From the NCBI GenBank assembly GCA_900708905.1, contig CAADRB010000018.1:574577-638576 (forward strand): a stretch of 64,000 nucleotides of DNA, read 5' to 3'. The position numbers were made by a program, and so were the translations under genes. The notes beneath the pieces are model-generated. The model ran no database searches. It was given only the letters and a program-made list of their open reading frames with translations, and had not been told where the DNA came from. Below, in pieces: positions 25,101 through 37,700 of this stretch. The stretch is from Hymenolepis diminuta. Lineage: Eukaryota > Platyhelminthes > Cestoda > Cyclophyllidea > Hymenolepididae. Each line of letters starts with the position of its first letter. Position 1 is the first letter of the stretch.

Positions 25101-27739
25101 GGAACACAATGGTAAAGGATAAATTTTTCCTCTGTTAGTGCTAATTAAAATTGGAACTTTGGAGTGTTCTGTTTGCTTATTTCATTTAATTTCGTGACCA
25201 GGTTTGCATTTTCTGGATTGTACAAAATTTAAGACATCTCTGCGATGTGTTTCTCATCACTAAAACGGATAATTAGAGATCAGACTTAGTGAAAATAAAT
25301 CAGACCACAACATGTGAAGACTGAAATTCTGATGAATAATTATAGCATCTTATGGACTTCTAAATTTCAATGCATTAGAATATGAGAGCAATGCATCCTT
25401 GTGTCCGAACTGTATCCACGACATGATGTATTTTATGATTATTATTCTCCATGACAGTGCAATAGAAAATTGTACAGCTTTTAAATGAGAACTGTGAATG
25501 TCTCTAAGAAATGGAGCTAATAAAGCGTTCATAATTAAGTCTGGACACCAAGATTCTTAATTTTTCTAGATTGTCTTTATTAAAATAGGAAGTATAACTT
25601 CAGCTAAAATAGATGGGAATTGTAACGACTCTTAATAATTTAATTTTTATCAATACTACACTTTTCATTGAAACGGTTAAAAATAAATTTGCAAGTACGC
25701 TAGTGATTAGATTAAAGCAGCTTTTTTACATATTTACAAACATTCAGTCATCAGTGATAACTTATTTAGAGGTCTTCACCGGTATATTGTATTAATTTTG
25801 ATGTGCATAATTAAACCTTCTGATGTTAATAATATTTTTGACAGATTAACTGTGAAAAATCTATGTAAATGCCAATTTATTTGTAATATAAGTAAAACGC
25901 AGCGTTTCAAATTTATTTACTTATATTTAATATTTTTACAAAGTCAAAAATAAATCAATGAATAGAAATGTTTAGTCTTGTGGATAATATCAATCAAAGA
26001 AATTCATTTAAATTTAAATTAAATATCTGGCATGTGAGGAATGAAAAAAATAAAAATATCATCAGGTTTATGTTGTACATAAATATTTTACTACAACTAA
26101 ACGAGAATACACAAGTTCAATGTGTATTTTAGTCGAAAACTGAGTTAAGCTGTATAACAGATTTTTTCATCTCTGATGACTTTTCAAAATCATATCCTGT
26201 TTAAGTTTTCCGATTGATCATTCAACTGATGTGGATATCCGTCAAGCTTTATGTTTGGCCTTCAACTTTTACTTTATCTTTTTTCATTAATTCTAAGAAA
26301 TTATTATTTAAATGAGGCGATTTTTGTTTTGTATGAGACTTGCAATCATTTACAAAAGTTAACTGAAATTCTACCTTAGAATCATTTTCATTTTAATCAA
26401 CCTTAAATATTTTTCTGCCAGCGCAGTGGCTCGGATCCATTTAAAACTAATTAGTAACAGCATTCTACTAAAGAAAAGATTAAAATAACACATTTAAATT
26501 CCCAACAGTTGTTTTTAAACAACCAGTAATTTTTTGTCTTCGATAATACAACTGCCATGTTGTAATTAAGTTTTCCTTTATATAAGTCATCACAGTATTA
26601 AATTAATGAGTTTATTTAAAACTATAAAAATTATTGTGAAGAAGCATGCATTCGAAAATGTTAATATATAAGTTAGTTGACGATTTGTAATAAGTATTAT
26701 TGACAGGAGTAAAATGACGAAATAGATCATGATGGATGATCGGCTTTGTCACGAATGCTACACATAATAATAAGTAATCAGATATGTATAACATGGTAGT
26801 AATAGGATTAGCTAAATACGAAACTACAGAATATTCGTTGTGTCTATAATGACCATCCCACTATTTTCTCTTTAATGCAAATATAGTGGTTCCTTTGTTC
26901 TCAGATTAGTTATTTTTATTTGATAAAATTTTCTTCCATTGTAATAATAAGTTATCTGACATTGTAGAGACACTCATGCTTGATCAGCTCTATCGATTGA
27001 TCTGGACTGAATTTGCCATTACATGATTTTATATACCGTTGTTGCCTATTATCAATCTATATCCCCTGATTCTTTGTTTCTAGATTATCACATCCACTTA
27101 CATATCCATCGGATCCGCTGCATTTTGTTCTCATATATACGGGCTCCATTATTTGCATTCTATCTGAACTTTTCTGTTTTTAATAAAGGTCTTGAACAAA
27201 CGATCTCTCTTTTTCTACTTTGCTGTCGTAGTGAAGATTAGTAAAAGATGCTAGGAGCTGCTTAAAGAATATCTACGAGAAGAATCAGATAACCTAGCTG
27301 CTAATTCAACGCTCTAAACAAAAATGTACATTTTGCAGTCTATTTTTAAATCGTATTCATTGTAGAACGGTTATTGGACAAAATGTTTTCTTCTCCTCAA
27401 TTAAATTCTACGGGAGAGATTATTGACATTCTCCAATCCGTATTTTTACTTGAAGTGTATTTCTGCTATAATTATTGGAAAAAATTAATCAGGTTTCTTT
27501 AAATTATTCCGATTTTTACAAGTTTGTAAACAAATATTACCGTAGCAAATGATATACATTCCGACTAACTGAATATGCCCTTTAAATGATCAAAACGTTT
27601 TCTTTGCTGAAGCAGAAAATATTTTTCATTCATATTTTCAGAAATCGAACAATATCAATTATAAATAACAGACTGACACCGTTAATTAGAAAATAAGTTA
27701 ATTTTTTAGTATTTGATATGACGTTTTCCTTTCGATATA
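22140..27739. other. AT-rich stretch, no supported gene
   Basis: Short AT-rich frames only. A less AT-rich patch at about 23,830-23,930 may be a repeat scrap. A nested inverted repeat lies at 25,885-25,927. A pyrimidine-rich patch at about 27,020-27,230 gives a 72-codon frame without recognisable domains. Confidence 0.45.
25885..25927. repeat. Small nested inverted repeat
   Basis: AATATAAGTAAA (25,885-25,896) and its exact complement TTTACTTATATT (25,916-25,927) form 12-bp arms around a 19-nt spacer. The boundary holds a second short palindrome, AAACGCAGCGTTT. Confidence 0.6.
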
Positions 27740-29460
27740 TTATTTATTATGGTATAAATTTATACATTTGTTCCCTTTCTTGAAGGACCAGGAATTGACA
27801 TCATAAATGGGTCGGAGATGTTTACAGTCAGCATCATGGCGAAAACTTGTAAGAGTTTTAGTCAGATGAAATGAAAATGGAGTTAGAGACAGGGTGAGTT
27901 TAGGCGGCTTGTAGTTGCTGCAAGATATTGTTCGTGCCTTTAACACATCTGATGTAGTTAGTGAACTGTAGAATTTAGTCAAGATGTGTGGCTTTAATGG
28001 TATATGTCAACGGATTGTGGTCAGTGAGGACCGTGAATTTTCGAACTTCATGGAGATATTGGAGATATTTCGCCGCCTTGTAGATCGCCAAAAACTCTCA
28101 CCCGAAGGTACTGCAACGTATTTGAGTGTTAATTTTGCGATGGAAAAGGTAAAATATAAACCACTTTTCCCTTCTTCTGTTTCCATACCTTATCAACAGC
28201 ACCCTGTCTGAGGAGAGTGCACAACTGCTCCTGGTTCTTGATAACCAAAAATTGAGTTTTAACTTCTTCAAAGGTTTGGAGAAAGGAGGCGTCAGCCTTC
28301 GGGGATTTTGGAAGTTCTGTAAGCAGAAAAATCAACGCTGCAGAAATTGGAAGTGATTAGAGGTAAAAGCTCATCATTGTTAATAATGGACGGAGTTGAT
28401 AGAGGGAATTCGGTCGCGAGAACAGTCAAATCTCTTTGCCTTTTCGATAGGTGGTTGAAAACCTCTGACAGATAAAGTATAACAGCGAAAAGATAGGATA
28501 GTTTGCCCTATTTTTCCTACGGGAAGATTTATAATGAGTCCATGCAAATTCAGTTGTTCAAAACAAACTACAAATGTCTCTAATGTTCTTTCTCAGTTTT
28601 ACTAACTATGGGAAAGTCACCGATATAGGCTAAAAACAAAACCCAGACCATATAATACTTCATCAATAAAATGTTACGTAAATCGGGTTGCATTTCGTAA
28701 ACCAAATGACATTCGAATGAATCGGAACAGATCAAATGCGGTAAATGTGACTGTCTTGGAAAAATTTGCATTAGACGCGGACAAGATCGATTTTGTAGAT
28801 CTTATTCTCCATACTGGATGAGAAGTTATGTATATTAGGTACGGGATAATTTTCCGAGACTGTGATCGAATTGAGTGAACGGAAGTCACCAAAAAGAACC
28901 AGATTTCTTAGAAACCATAGGAGAGCGGTTTACCATTTACTATAAAAGCATTGAATGATGTCAAGATCAAGCATGTCCAACCTTGACGATCTTATATGGG
29001 TTCGGAGAAGGGCAATGTACTAAGAGTGTTAACGGAGTCTCCATGGGTAGTAGTAGGGCGCACTGCAGAGTGATTTACAGGTTCGTTACGACAAACAGAG
29101 TTGGTTAGATAAGAGATTTTTTACGAATAACGTGGAAAGGGAATTCAAAGGGTTGAATAAAGGTTATTGAACAGTAGATTGGATGGGAATATTTGATAAA
29201 CTTGGAGGGAAGTTTTGCTAAAGGATCAAGTAACCTTTTCCCGCTAAGATAAGGAAGGAAGCCGAAATAATTGGTTTGGAGACATAAGCAACGATGAAAG
29301 TCTGGCCGAAGTTTCTGCAAAGCCCAAGATCCAAAGTGACAGATTTCTGGTCGTGTGTCTTATTATGAGATTCGTTGGCAGCTGCTTGTATGAAGGGGTG
29401 ATCTGAGAAAATTCAGTCTGTATTAGTACTGAAATCTCTACTCTAGAATCGATTAAATAA
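27740..29460 (-). pseudogene. Gypsy pol remnant: protease, reverse transcriptase, RNase H
   Basis: The protease keeps LIDSRVEISVL at 29,430-29,457, corresponding to the usual D-S/T-G-A active site with Gly-Ala replaced. The reverse transcriptase keeps FRSLNS near 28,880, FIRMSFGLRNA at 28,689-28,721 (the conserved FxxMPFGLxNA motif with Pro replaced) and AYIGDF at 28,613-28,630, where the YxDD box has lost its first Asp. The connector contains FLQTFEEVKTQ near 28,250. RNase H keeps FLAIYKAAKYL and LTDHNPL (28,008-28,028). The intact protein would process Gag, copy element RNA and degrade the RNA strand; this copy is shifted and interrupted many times and must be inactive. Confidence 0.78.
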
Positions 29461-29529
29461 GATGTGCCGGAGTTTCAATCTTGAAGGAAAAGGCGATTAC
29501 TGGAATGTCCACCAGCAGTTTTGGGCTTA

Positions 29530-30260
29530 TTCGTTTCCCGATAGAGCCTGAAATTGGCAATTTAAAATGCAGTAAGGTCCCGAAGTATTGTATCTACCAG
29601 CAAATATTAGTTTCTTTGTTCTCAAGTCTTTCGGACATTAAACGACGTCAGAATTGTAAATGTCTGCGTCAACGGAACGGGCGATTGCGTGGCTAATTAT
29701 TTTTAGAGTTAGAGCATCGATGTTTGCTTCCAGTCTGAGCATTCACCCCTCCTGCGCTGCCGTTGATACATTTTTGTTAGGGATAATGTTCAGAGCATAG
29801 GGAATTTCATCGATTCTTGGCAGGTCGCCGTTTTAATTACATTGTATGCCATTTCTACCATTGATTCTATTGGTTTTACTTTGAGTGCATTTGCTAAGGT
29901 GGACTATATATGCAAAGGAAGTTTTTTAAGCATGACAGCTTCCAAAATTCATTATTAAACAATTCTTCAGGGGAAAGCTGTTTCATCCTTCTAAGCAATG
30001 CAGATTGCAGTAAATCTCAACGCACGCTTGTTAAAGTAACCTTTGTACATACTCATTATCATAGAACTTTGAAGAATTCGCTTGGAGGGTATCTGATAGC
30101 TGAACAATGAAGACGGCGGGGTAGATTCAATAAGGACATGGAAGTAGTTAAATTGTCTCCTCATACTGCTATTTTTAAAGTGGGATTCCAATACCAAAAA
30201 TAGACCTGGGACATATTCTAATAAAAGTGCATTAGGCTTGTTGGACTGGTATGACTGACC
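29530..30260 (-). pseudogene. Gypsy gag remnant
   Basis: The - strand frames give FLVLESHFKNSSMRRQFNY near 30,190-30,130 (the capsid N-terminal segment), a Met/Leu-rich middle near 30,000-29,930, a run NALKVKPIESMVEMAYNVI near 29,900-29,845 matching the segment in which these Gags usually read KLAEMADRIM, and a degraded Cys/His region at about 29,600-29,535. Stops and frameshifts separate the pieces. It lies directly upstream of the protease remnant in the same direction. Confidence 0.65.
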
Positions 30261-30430
30261 TGAAGGTGTATGGGTTTGTTTAGATAGTGTTTGTAGGGGA
30301 GCTAATAGTTAACAAGAATAATCGATAGTTCTATTTTGGTGACCAAACCACAACGAAGAACCGAGAGAATAAAGTAATGAATGGTGGAAGAGAGAGAAAA
30401 CAAACTATGTTCTATGCGGGGACTTGAGAT

Positions 30431-31303
30431 CACCGCAGCAATAAAAGCCACTTTGAGCATGAACTAAGTTAGGCATCAGGAGTTAGTAATTACTTAGATA
30501 AAAATTTTGAAAACTCGTAATGATTCATCCCTTAGCATAACCAACCGCATAATGTTTTGAAATTGAAGTCCATTTTTAACAAATTGTCTCCAATAAAAAT
30601 TAGTTCATTCAAGTATCTTTAGATTAAAGGAAAGAATATAATGAAAATTACTTTGGAACATTTTTCTCGTCAATTTTTGTTCAATTCCGCAACTTCAACT
30701 CAAAATTTAAATTCTTGCAAGGACGTCACCCAAAAATGCTCTACTCTTATTGGCTAAGAGCTTCTAATCCCATTGGCTGAAAGAAAAAGACTATTTTGGC
30801 TAGGCTAGTGTAGAACTCATTCGCAATTGCAAGTTGAAGATATGCTTTTGCATTGCGTACAAAAGGTCTTGTTCAATTTATCACTCGAACTTTTGGTACT
30901 TTTAAATTTCAAGATATTACTTGATATATGGTATCTACAACAAGTTGAAGATTTTATTAACCTATTATCACAATTAATACTTTATACATCTGCATTTTTA
31001 AATAAAATCTACGTTCTAAATGTATCTGATATACTAATCAGTTTAATTTAATTTGAAACAAAATTTCATTTATTTCACTTACTACTTTAGTTTTGTTTGT
31101 TTTAGTAACAGCAACATTTTTTCATAATCAGAAAATAAAATTATCCTTTTTCAGTATATAAACAAGTCTCTAAAAGATGCATTTAAAGCTGTTTTAAAAA
31201 TTTAAATTCACTAAATTTTGTTTGAAAGTAACTTAAAAATAAAATAAAATTTAATTTATCAAAAAGACTTCATTTTTAATTTTATCTATCGATTTTTACC
31301 CAG
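30431..31303. other. Spacer upstream of the DIRAS gene
   Basis: AT-rich. No TATA box or other promoter element can be assigned with confidence. A 74-codon frame (30,827-31,051) has no recognisable domain. Any 5' UTR and promoter of the + strand GTPase gene should lie here or further upstream. Confidence 0.4.
31301..31303 (+). promoter_or_regulatory. Possible 3' splice acceptor just before the DIRAS start
   Basis: A pyrimidine-rich run ending GATTTTTACCCAG lies so that an exon would begin at 31,304, only 6 nt before the ATG. It could accept a 5' UTR exon or a trans-spliced leader, both usual in flatworms. It is not proven. Confidence 0.4.
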
Positions 31304-31309
31304 TGCTAA

Positions 31310-34300
31310 ATGCCGGAACAGCCAAGTGACTATAGAGTTGCGGTTTTCGGCGCGAGTGGAGTAGGCAAAAGCTCTCTAGTTTTGCGTTTTGTAAAAGGAA
31401 CATTTCGAGAGGCCTATGTTCCTACAATTGAGGATACGTTTAGACAAGTACGTATTTTTATTTTAAGGAATTTATTTCAGTGTTTCTAATTTGCAATTTC
31501 TTTCAGTCTTTAAAAAATCAAACATTTTAAACCGTTGAAAAATAATGTGAATTCTTATACATTTCGTATGAAAATTAATATCAGAAAATTATAATCAACG
31601 GCCATATTCATGCATTTAATTGAATTATGCACCTCAAGTGTGTGTTCCGGTAACTAATTTGGATTCACTCATTTCGCTGTTATCTTTTAGGACCTTTAAC
31701 CCATTAAATCACATTAATTAAAATTGATTAGAATATCAGGCTAACTACAGTCTCACAGTTTTATTTACTGCAATTTTTATCTTTCTTCTAGATGGACTTC
31801 CATTTCGTAGCTTAATATTGTTTTTTGTTTTGATTTTGTCCTCACCTAAATTTACGTGGGCGAATGAATGGGCGCATAGTGTTACGCTGTACGTCCATAG
31901 TCTAAATAAATCATTGTATATCACACCATATACGCTCAAATTTACATTAGTAAAATGCACAATGTGAGAACCACTGATTAATTATAGACGAGACCAGATA
32001 CTCCTCGTATTTCTTATTTCAAATGAAACATTTTCTGATTCACCATAACTGATAGAACTTTATTTATTTATTTATTTTATTCAGTATTTCTTAAAATCTC
32101 TTTTACTTTTTAAATTGAATTCGATCCCTTTATATATGATATTTTTTGTTGTCTTTGCATTTATGAAAGTTCATATTTTTAATTATTCTTTTTTGATATG
32201 GAAAGTGATTTTAAAATGGGTAAAATTAAAATTATTTACACAATTTTCACTAAAACGTGGAGATCTTTTGCAATTTATTTTATGATAGGTTTTCTTTTGA
32301 GTAAAAGAGTGTTTCTTTTAATCATTAGAGTAAAAACGAAATATGTGATTTAGCTTCTTGTGATCTTTATCACAAAGTGAAAGATGACGTAATTCTGGGT
32401 ATGCGAGTTTAAAGGGAGAATATCATAAGTAGACATTTTTAATAAACAAATGCTTGTTACTTTGAAGATTGCTCAGTATTTTGCTATTGTTACTCATTTT
32501 ATTTAAGTTAGGTTTAGGAAAAATTATATTTTTTAGAAGTATCACGAATAATATACATTTAACAAGTCTACCACCGTAATTTTGGAAAATAATTGATAAT
32601 TTCAGACAAAGACTGATCTTTTTAAATAATTAATATGCATAATAATTTTGTGAGACCAACATAAATGTTTGCGACAAATGATATTAATTAAATTTACTGA
32701 TTTAAAACGTCTTTAATAAAAGTTGGATAAAAAATAAATGAATAAAACATGGAAAATAAGCTACGAAAAAATAATAAACAAAAGAAAGGCCTATTAGCAA
32801 TGATTTTGAAGAGTTAGATACAGTAAGGAGGAATTTTTAAACTTTGAATTTTTCTTCGACATAAATTCATGATTTAAAAACAATAAGTCTCTCTTTGTAC
32901 GATCCCTTCCATCTTAAATAAAGAGCATTACTTATTCAAACCTAACTGATATGTAATTTATCTTAGTAAATGTTAGCATTATTAGTCATTATTCCTAATT
33001 TCAAATTTATTGAATAACAGTAAAAGCTCTGTAAATAAAGGCATATAAGTGTCTGCAGGATGACTCAGTCAGTGAGTTCATCTGAACATAAACAGCCAAA
33101 ACTACTTCAAAATAATCGACTGTGTCCCATAAAAGTTAAAGAATGACTGAATATGATCATCTAATTGCAAATCGAAATATTGCTACGATATTTTTGTCAA
33201 TTTATGGCAAATAGTTGCATATGCACGATACCTATTCTTGCATAATTCGAAGTTAAAATTAATTTTATACTACACTGAATTTGAATTTAATTTAATCCCA
33301 ACATTTTCCCTAGAGAGTAACCATTCAACAGGAAACTAATTTAACCGAAATAGAAACTTCATCCCATAGTGTCTTTTTTCTGCCTGAGCACAACTTGACA
33401 TTCATTTTCAGTCCCCAATGACCGTATTTTATGCAATTATTCATAAATTAGAGGTACCTTTCGGACGAATTCGTTACTGCTAATTTCCGCTTAATTGAAA
33501 ATAGCAACATCAATGACATCACTCCAAAACGCACAATTAAACTCCTGAAGCTAAGTATTCCACATTATGGACATTTCAACACTTTGAGAAATTCCTTTAC
33601 TTCACTGGATATTATGTTTTAATTATTTGGCTGGTATACACAAAAATCTATTAATAACCATAAGCAATGACTACTTTATACACTTTTATTGTTTTATAAC
33701 TATAAAAAATAATAGATAAGTTTAAAATACACCATCACAGAGAGTGCGCGTGTGTGAATGAAATTTAAAGCTGGAGTTTGAAAGTTTAGCTTTCAAATTG
33801 TTTGAATTATTTGCATATTTGTGTTGGCATTATAGTGCCGAAGTTAAATAACATTGAAATCTTTTCACTGATTTTTCAGTACATTCAGAAAATAGTATAA
33901 CATTGTTAATATTAAGAACTTTCGTTTTATACCGTATTCTTAACTGTATTTCTCTAAGGAATATATAATTCAGACCACTAACATTTTTCCTGGATTGCTA
34001 TGTGTTTTATAGTCAATTTTGTGAATATTAGCTTTGTGAGCAGAAGTAAAATTTACTTTGTGTTGTGTTCTTATGCATATAGCAGCAGAATGCTGCATTA
34101 TGAAGAGCCATTAAATATTCCCGTAATTCAGTTTCCATAAGTGAAGATAAAGATGAATTGGATTCTAATTTTGCCAATCAAAATCAGTTTTTAATATATT
34201 CTCTATCCGTCACTTTAAACATTATTTATGTGTTTTCAGGTAATAAGTTGTAACAAGCAAGTATGTACTCTACAAATAACAGATACTACAGGCAGCCACC

Positions 34301-34767
34301 AATTCCCAGCCATGCAGCGATTAAGTATATCCAGAGGCCACGCATTCATGCTAATCTACTCAATAACAAACCGTGCATCACTCGATGAACTGACTCCCAT
34401 TTACGAGGAGCTTGTGCGAATAAAAGGACAAGCAGCAATGCAGTCAATCCCCATCATGCTCGTTGGCAATAAATCCGATGAAGACGAATCTAGTAGAGAA
34501 GTTCCGACTAATCAGGGTGAGGAACTAGCACAAAAGTGGAATTGTGGATTTATGGAGACCTCAGCGAAGAATAATCTTAATGTCAAAGAAGTCTTCCAAG
34601 AGTTACTTCGTATGGAGACACGACAGAATATGACACTAGTTGGAGATAATTCCGATTCTAAGAGTTTTCTTAAGTGTTTCCGGTTTCTTCGGCATGGGAG
34701 CGCTCGAAGAAGTCCTAAAAATGATAAAAGCAATGTGAAGCCTGCAACTGCAACTACCACTAGCTGA
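31310..34767 (+). CDS. DIRAS-family small GTPase (Ras superfamily), two exons
   Basis: Exon 1 (31,310-31,447) and exon 2 (34,240-34,767) join in phase 0 between FRQ and VISC to give 221 residues. The opening [14 protein letters not shown] and the run [18 protein letters not shown] are diagnostic of the DIRAS branch. Motifs: P-loop GASGVGKS (14-21), effector region YVPTIEDTF (36-44, Thr39 = Ras Thr35), DTTG (61-64), NKSD (123-126), SAK (154-156). Ser65 replaces Ras Gln61, as in DIRAS proteins, which hydrolyse GTP slowly; Ser16 sits at Ras Gly12, where DIRAS1/2 have Gly. The tail (about 180-221) is basic and Ser/Thr-rich, with one cysteine (Cys192) and no CAAX box, whereas vertebrate and insect relatives end in one. 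These GTPases signal at the inner plasma membrane, mostly in neurons, and restrain growth. Length slightly exceeds the usual 198-200 residues because of the tail. An unseen alternative 3' exon could supply a CAAX. Confidence 0.94.
31448..34239 (+). other. Intron of the DIRAS gene
   Basis: A 2,792-nt AT-rich intron in phase 0, donor CAA|GTACGT and acceptor TGTTTTCAG|GTA. It holds no recognisable gene on either strand. A TTTA tetranucleotide run lies at about 32,060-32,081. Confidence 0.9.
32060..32081 (+). repeat. (TTTA)n microsatellite in the DIRAS intron
   Basis: Short tandem run of TTTA/ATTT units. Confidence 0.75.
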
Positions 34768-37700
34768 GTTATGTAGATTTTGATGCAACTCTATTTATAT
34801 TCTGCCTACTTATAATAACCACAGGCATGCATTACTACAGATGATTCATTTTATTGCAGATATATCCTTTGTATATTTAGTGATGTTATTTACGAGGTTA
34901 ATTTATCTTTCAATATATATATATATATAATTTGACTTTAAAATCTCTCGTTGCGTGTAATAATTAATCAGAATTAGCATTCGTGTTTTTTTTATTTTCC
35001 AAAATATCTTTATTGGAAAGAAGGCTGTTGTCTCCGGAGGCCGGTTACGATTGCACTTGCCATAAAACTCAAATAATTACCTTCCTCTTTAAACATTGTA
35101 TTTATTACCTAGAAAGTCATTATCTCCCGCTAAATATCATAAACCGCAAAATTAATAATTTAATTGGGGACAGAGATATCCTTCCTATTTTATTAATTAA
35201 TATCAGAATTAATTATTTTAAAATTATAAGCATACACCTTCAACGCTATATAAAACAGCTCTGTTTCATAAAACGACATTAAATTCTGAAAGTAGTCTTT
35301 TATCTTAATTAATGAATGTTTTCAATTTCCTGAAATTTTGTAAATTAAAGCCTAACTTTAGTAATTTTAGTTGACAAAAGCTAAAGTCAATTTAAATCAT
35401 TTTCTGTGTTTTGTCCATCAAACCGCAGTTATTCTACCGTTTAAGTGAAATGCATAACAAAATGTTTGTTAAAAGTTCGAACAATCACTTTTTGGCATAC
35501 CGATGACTGAAAACGCAAATCGTGAGGCGATAGGGGGAAAGCAGTTAAATCTAGTTTTTCCCCTAACCTGAAGGTATTTGGTTTATATAATAAATTTTAT
35601 TTTATTTATTTATTTTTTGTTTCCTTGTAAAATTTATTCAATATTCAAACCGTTTGTTTTCTCCTTCCACCATGTATAAATACGTTGACAAGTGTAAAGT
35701 TGGAGGATTGAAAGTTAAGAAAAATAGTAAAGATTATTAGAGCATAAGAGATTGAAGCCTATCAAAGAACATTGTTTAAGACGTTAAAAGATTTTTAAAG
35801 TTTTTATTTTGGATGTAGGAAAGATTATCCCTTTTCAGAAGGAGGATTGTATTTTTTAGAGATTTCAAAGTAAGGTCAGAAGACTCCTAGGTGTTTTAGA
35901 AATTAAACGCTAATAATGACAATTTGATAACTGTTTATTTTCGCAATTTATTTTACCCAGAATACTTATTATCAAAATATCTTTTTATCAGCATATCAAA
36001 AATTGGAATGACATTCCATATTTTGGGCAGAATGCGTTAAGAATATGCAAATCAAGGCAGGAATTAATCAGTTAATACATAAATATGAATTTTAATTTGA
36101 AAAAATGTGTACAATTCTGTCTTGGTAATTTTGAATTTTCTTCTACTTGTCATTTGATGCGAAGTTTTTGAGTCAAAATTTCAGTTTTTTCAATTACATA
36201 TGTTTAGACTGTTTCCCTTTGAAGATGTGTGTGCGTCATTCTAAGCGAATCAAACACCATACTGCCGTAGAGCTCAGACTACTAATTGTCTGTCTTAATA
36301 CAATAAATTTGAGTCTAAAGCAGATTAAAGCAGAAAATTAGACCTCTTCTTGAAATGGATGCAATATTTGACCCTCATTGACATTCTTTTCTTATTGGTA
36401 GGTCTATTACTTAAACATAGTGCGCATTGATTAGTTAGAGCGGTCATTATATTCGCTGTTATTACCAGAGGTCTAAGTTAGTTATATTATTGAGATCAGA
36501 ATGATAAAACTCTTTAATTCTATAGAACTTTGAATCAGATTCTCATTCTAGAATGTCGATAATTTTTTTATTTTTAGTGACCGAAAGCCATATTATATTT
36601 GTCTTAAGGACTAGACTTCAATTTTTTATTAACTTTTGAAATCTTTGAGATTTTCAATAAGAAATGTTCTTCTATAATTCTTCTTAAAAATAAATGCAAA
36701 TTTCCGTTGAGTTTTTAAATGCCTTGAAAATTAGTAAAGAAAACTTTAAGCAAGTAAATATAGAAAATTTTTCACTTTTCATGAATCAAAATCAACATGC
36801 AATTCAATATCATTCATTATAATAAAAGAAAATTATTTTAGCTAATTTTAGCTCTTTTATGGTCAAATCCGCTTTACGACATAAGAGTGTTACCTCAGGT
36901 TAATATCAGATGCAGCCAGTCTTATCAATGAGCTGGCACTTAAATGAAAGCAGCGCCCATAAATTATAAGACTTAGTTTATCTCATGAGAGGGTTAAAAG
37001 TAGAATTACTGCCTATTCTCAAAAACATGTATTTAGCTGTCAAGCTAGAATATTGTTGAACATTTTTGTTTTGTTCGATACGGGAGCTAAGAAGTGAGCA
37101 GGTGGCCATTGTAAATCATGCCTTGGTTCAGCCCACTTCGACTCATTCTAAATTCCGTCGCATTTTTTAGTCTTTGGGTCATTTTGTGTTATACATTGAT
37201 TTTTGGTTGGGTACAAAATTTACTTTTACGCATCAAAATATTTTTAATTATAATATCTTGCTAAGATTTTTCTGGGAAAATGTAATAATTCAGCTAATTA
37301 GTTTCTTAATTTTTTTAAAAATTGTCTTAATTAGCGTACGGCTGTGTTGTTTACCATTTTTCTGTTATCAAATGCTTGCATATTAACCTTTACAATGTTA
37401 GTTAACCACTCTAAGTTTATTGGTCTAAAGTAAAAAATTGTCTCTACGTTCTCTTCAGCTTGAATCCTCAGTCGCAATCTTTGTCTTTGTTTATCCTGAT
37501 GCAGAAGCAATTAAGATCAGCAGCCTTGCAAGTTTTATTAAAATTCAATTGCTAATCTTTAAACTGAAACAATCCGTAAATCAATTCTAAAAATAAATTT
37601 TCATATGATTGGTAAATAATTTTACTAGGTTCTTAATCGCCGATTTAAATAAGTTTGTTTTTAAATATAATAAAAATTATTCAGAGCTTTAATAACTCCA

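Larger units (their letters stand above)
27740..30430 (-). mobile_element. Decayed Gypsy (Ty3-type) LTR retrotransposon
   Basis: On the - strand, in the order expected for Gypsy elements, come remnants of gag (about 30,260-29,530), protease (about 29,460-29,230), reverse transcriptase (about 29,020-28,470) and RNase H (about 28,350-27,980), then a short linker ending near 27,740. Every domain carries frameshifts and stops. No integrase is visible beyond 27,740, so the 3' part is lost or unrecognisable. A pyrimidine-rich stretch at about 30,260-30,430 may be leader or 5' LTR. Its Gag resembles that of the 14-kb element, suggesting related families. The region is less AT-rich than its surroundings. 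Confidence 0.75.

Noticed and set aside
29910..30197. Overlapping ORFs on both strands
   Set aside because: The - strand reading is part of the gag remnant; the + strand ORF is its shadow.
34512..34760. 82-codon ORF on the - strand opposite DIRAS exon 2
   Set aside because: It lies entirely antisense to a well-supported coding exon and has no domain; it is a shadow frame.
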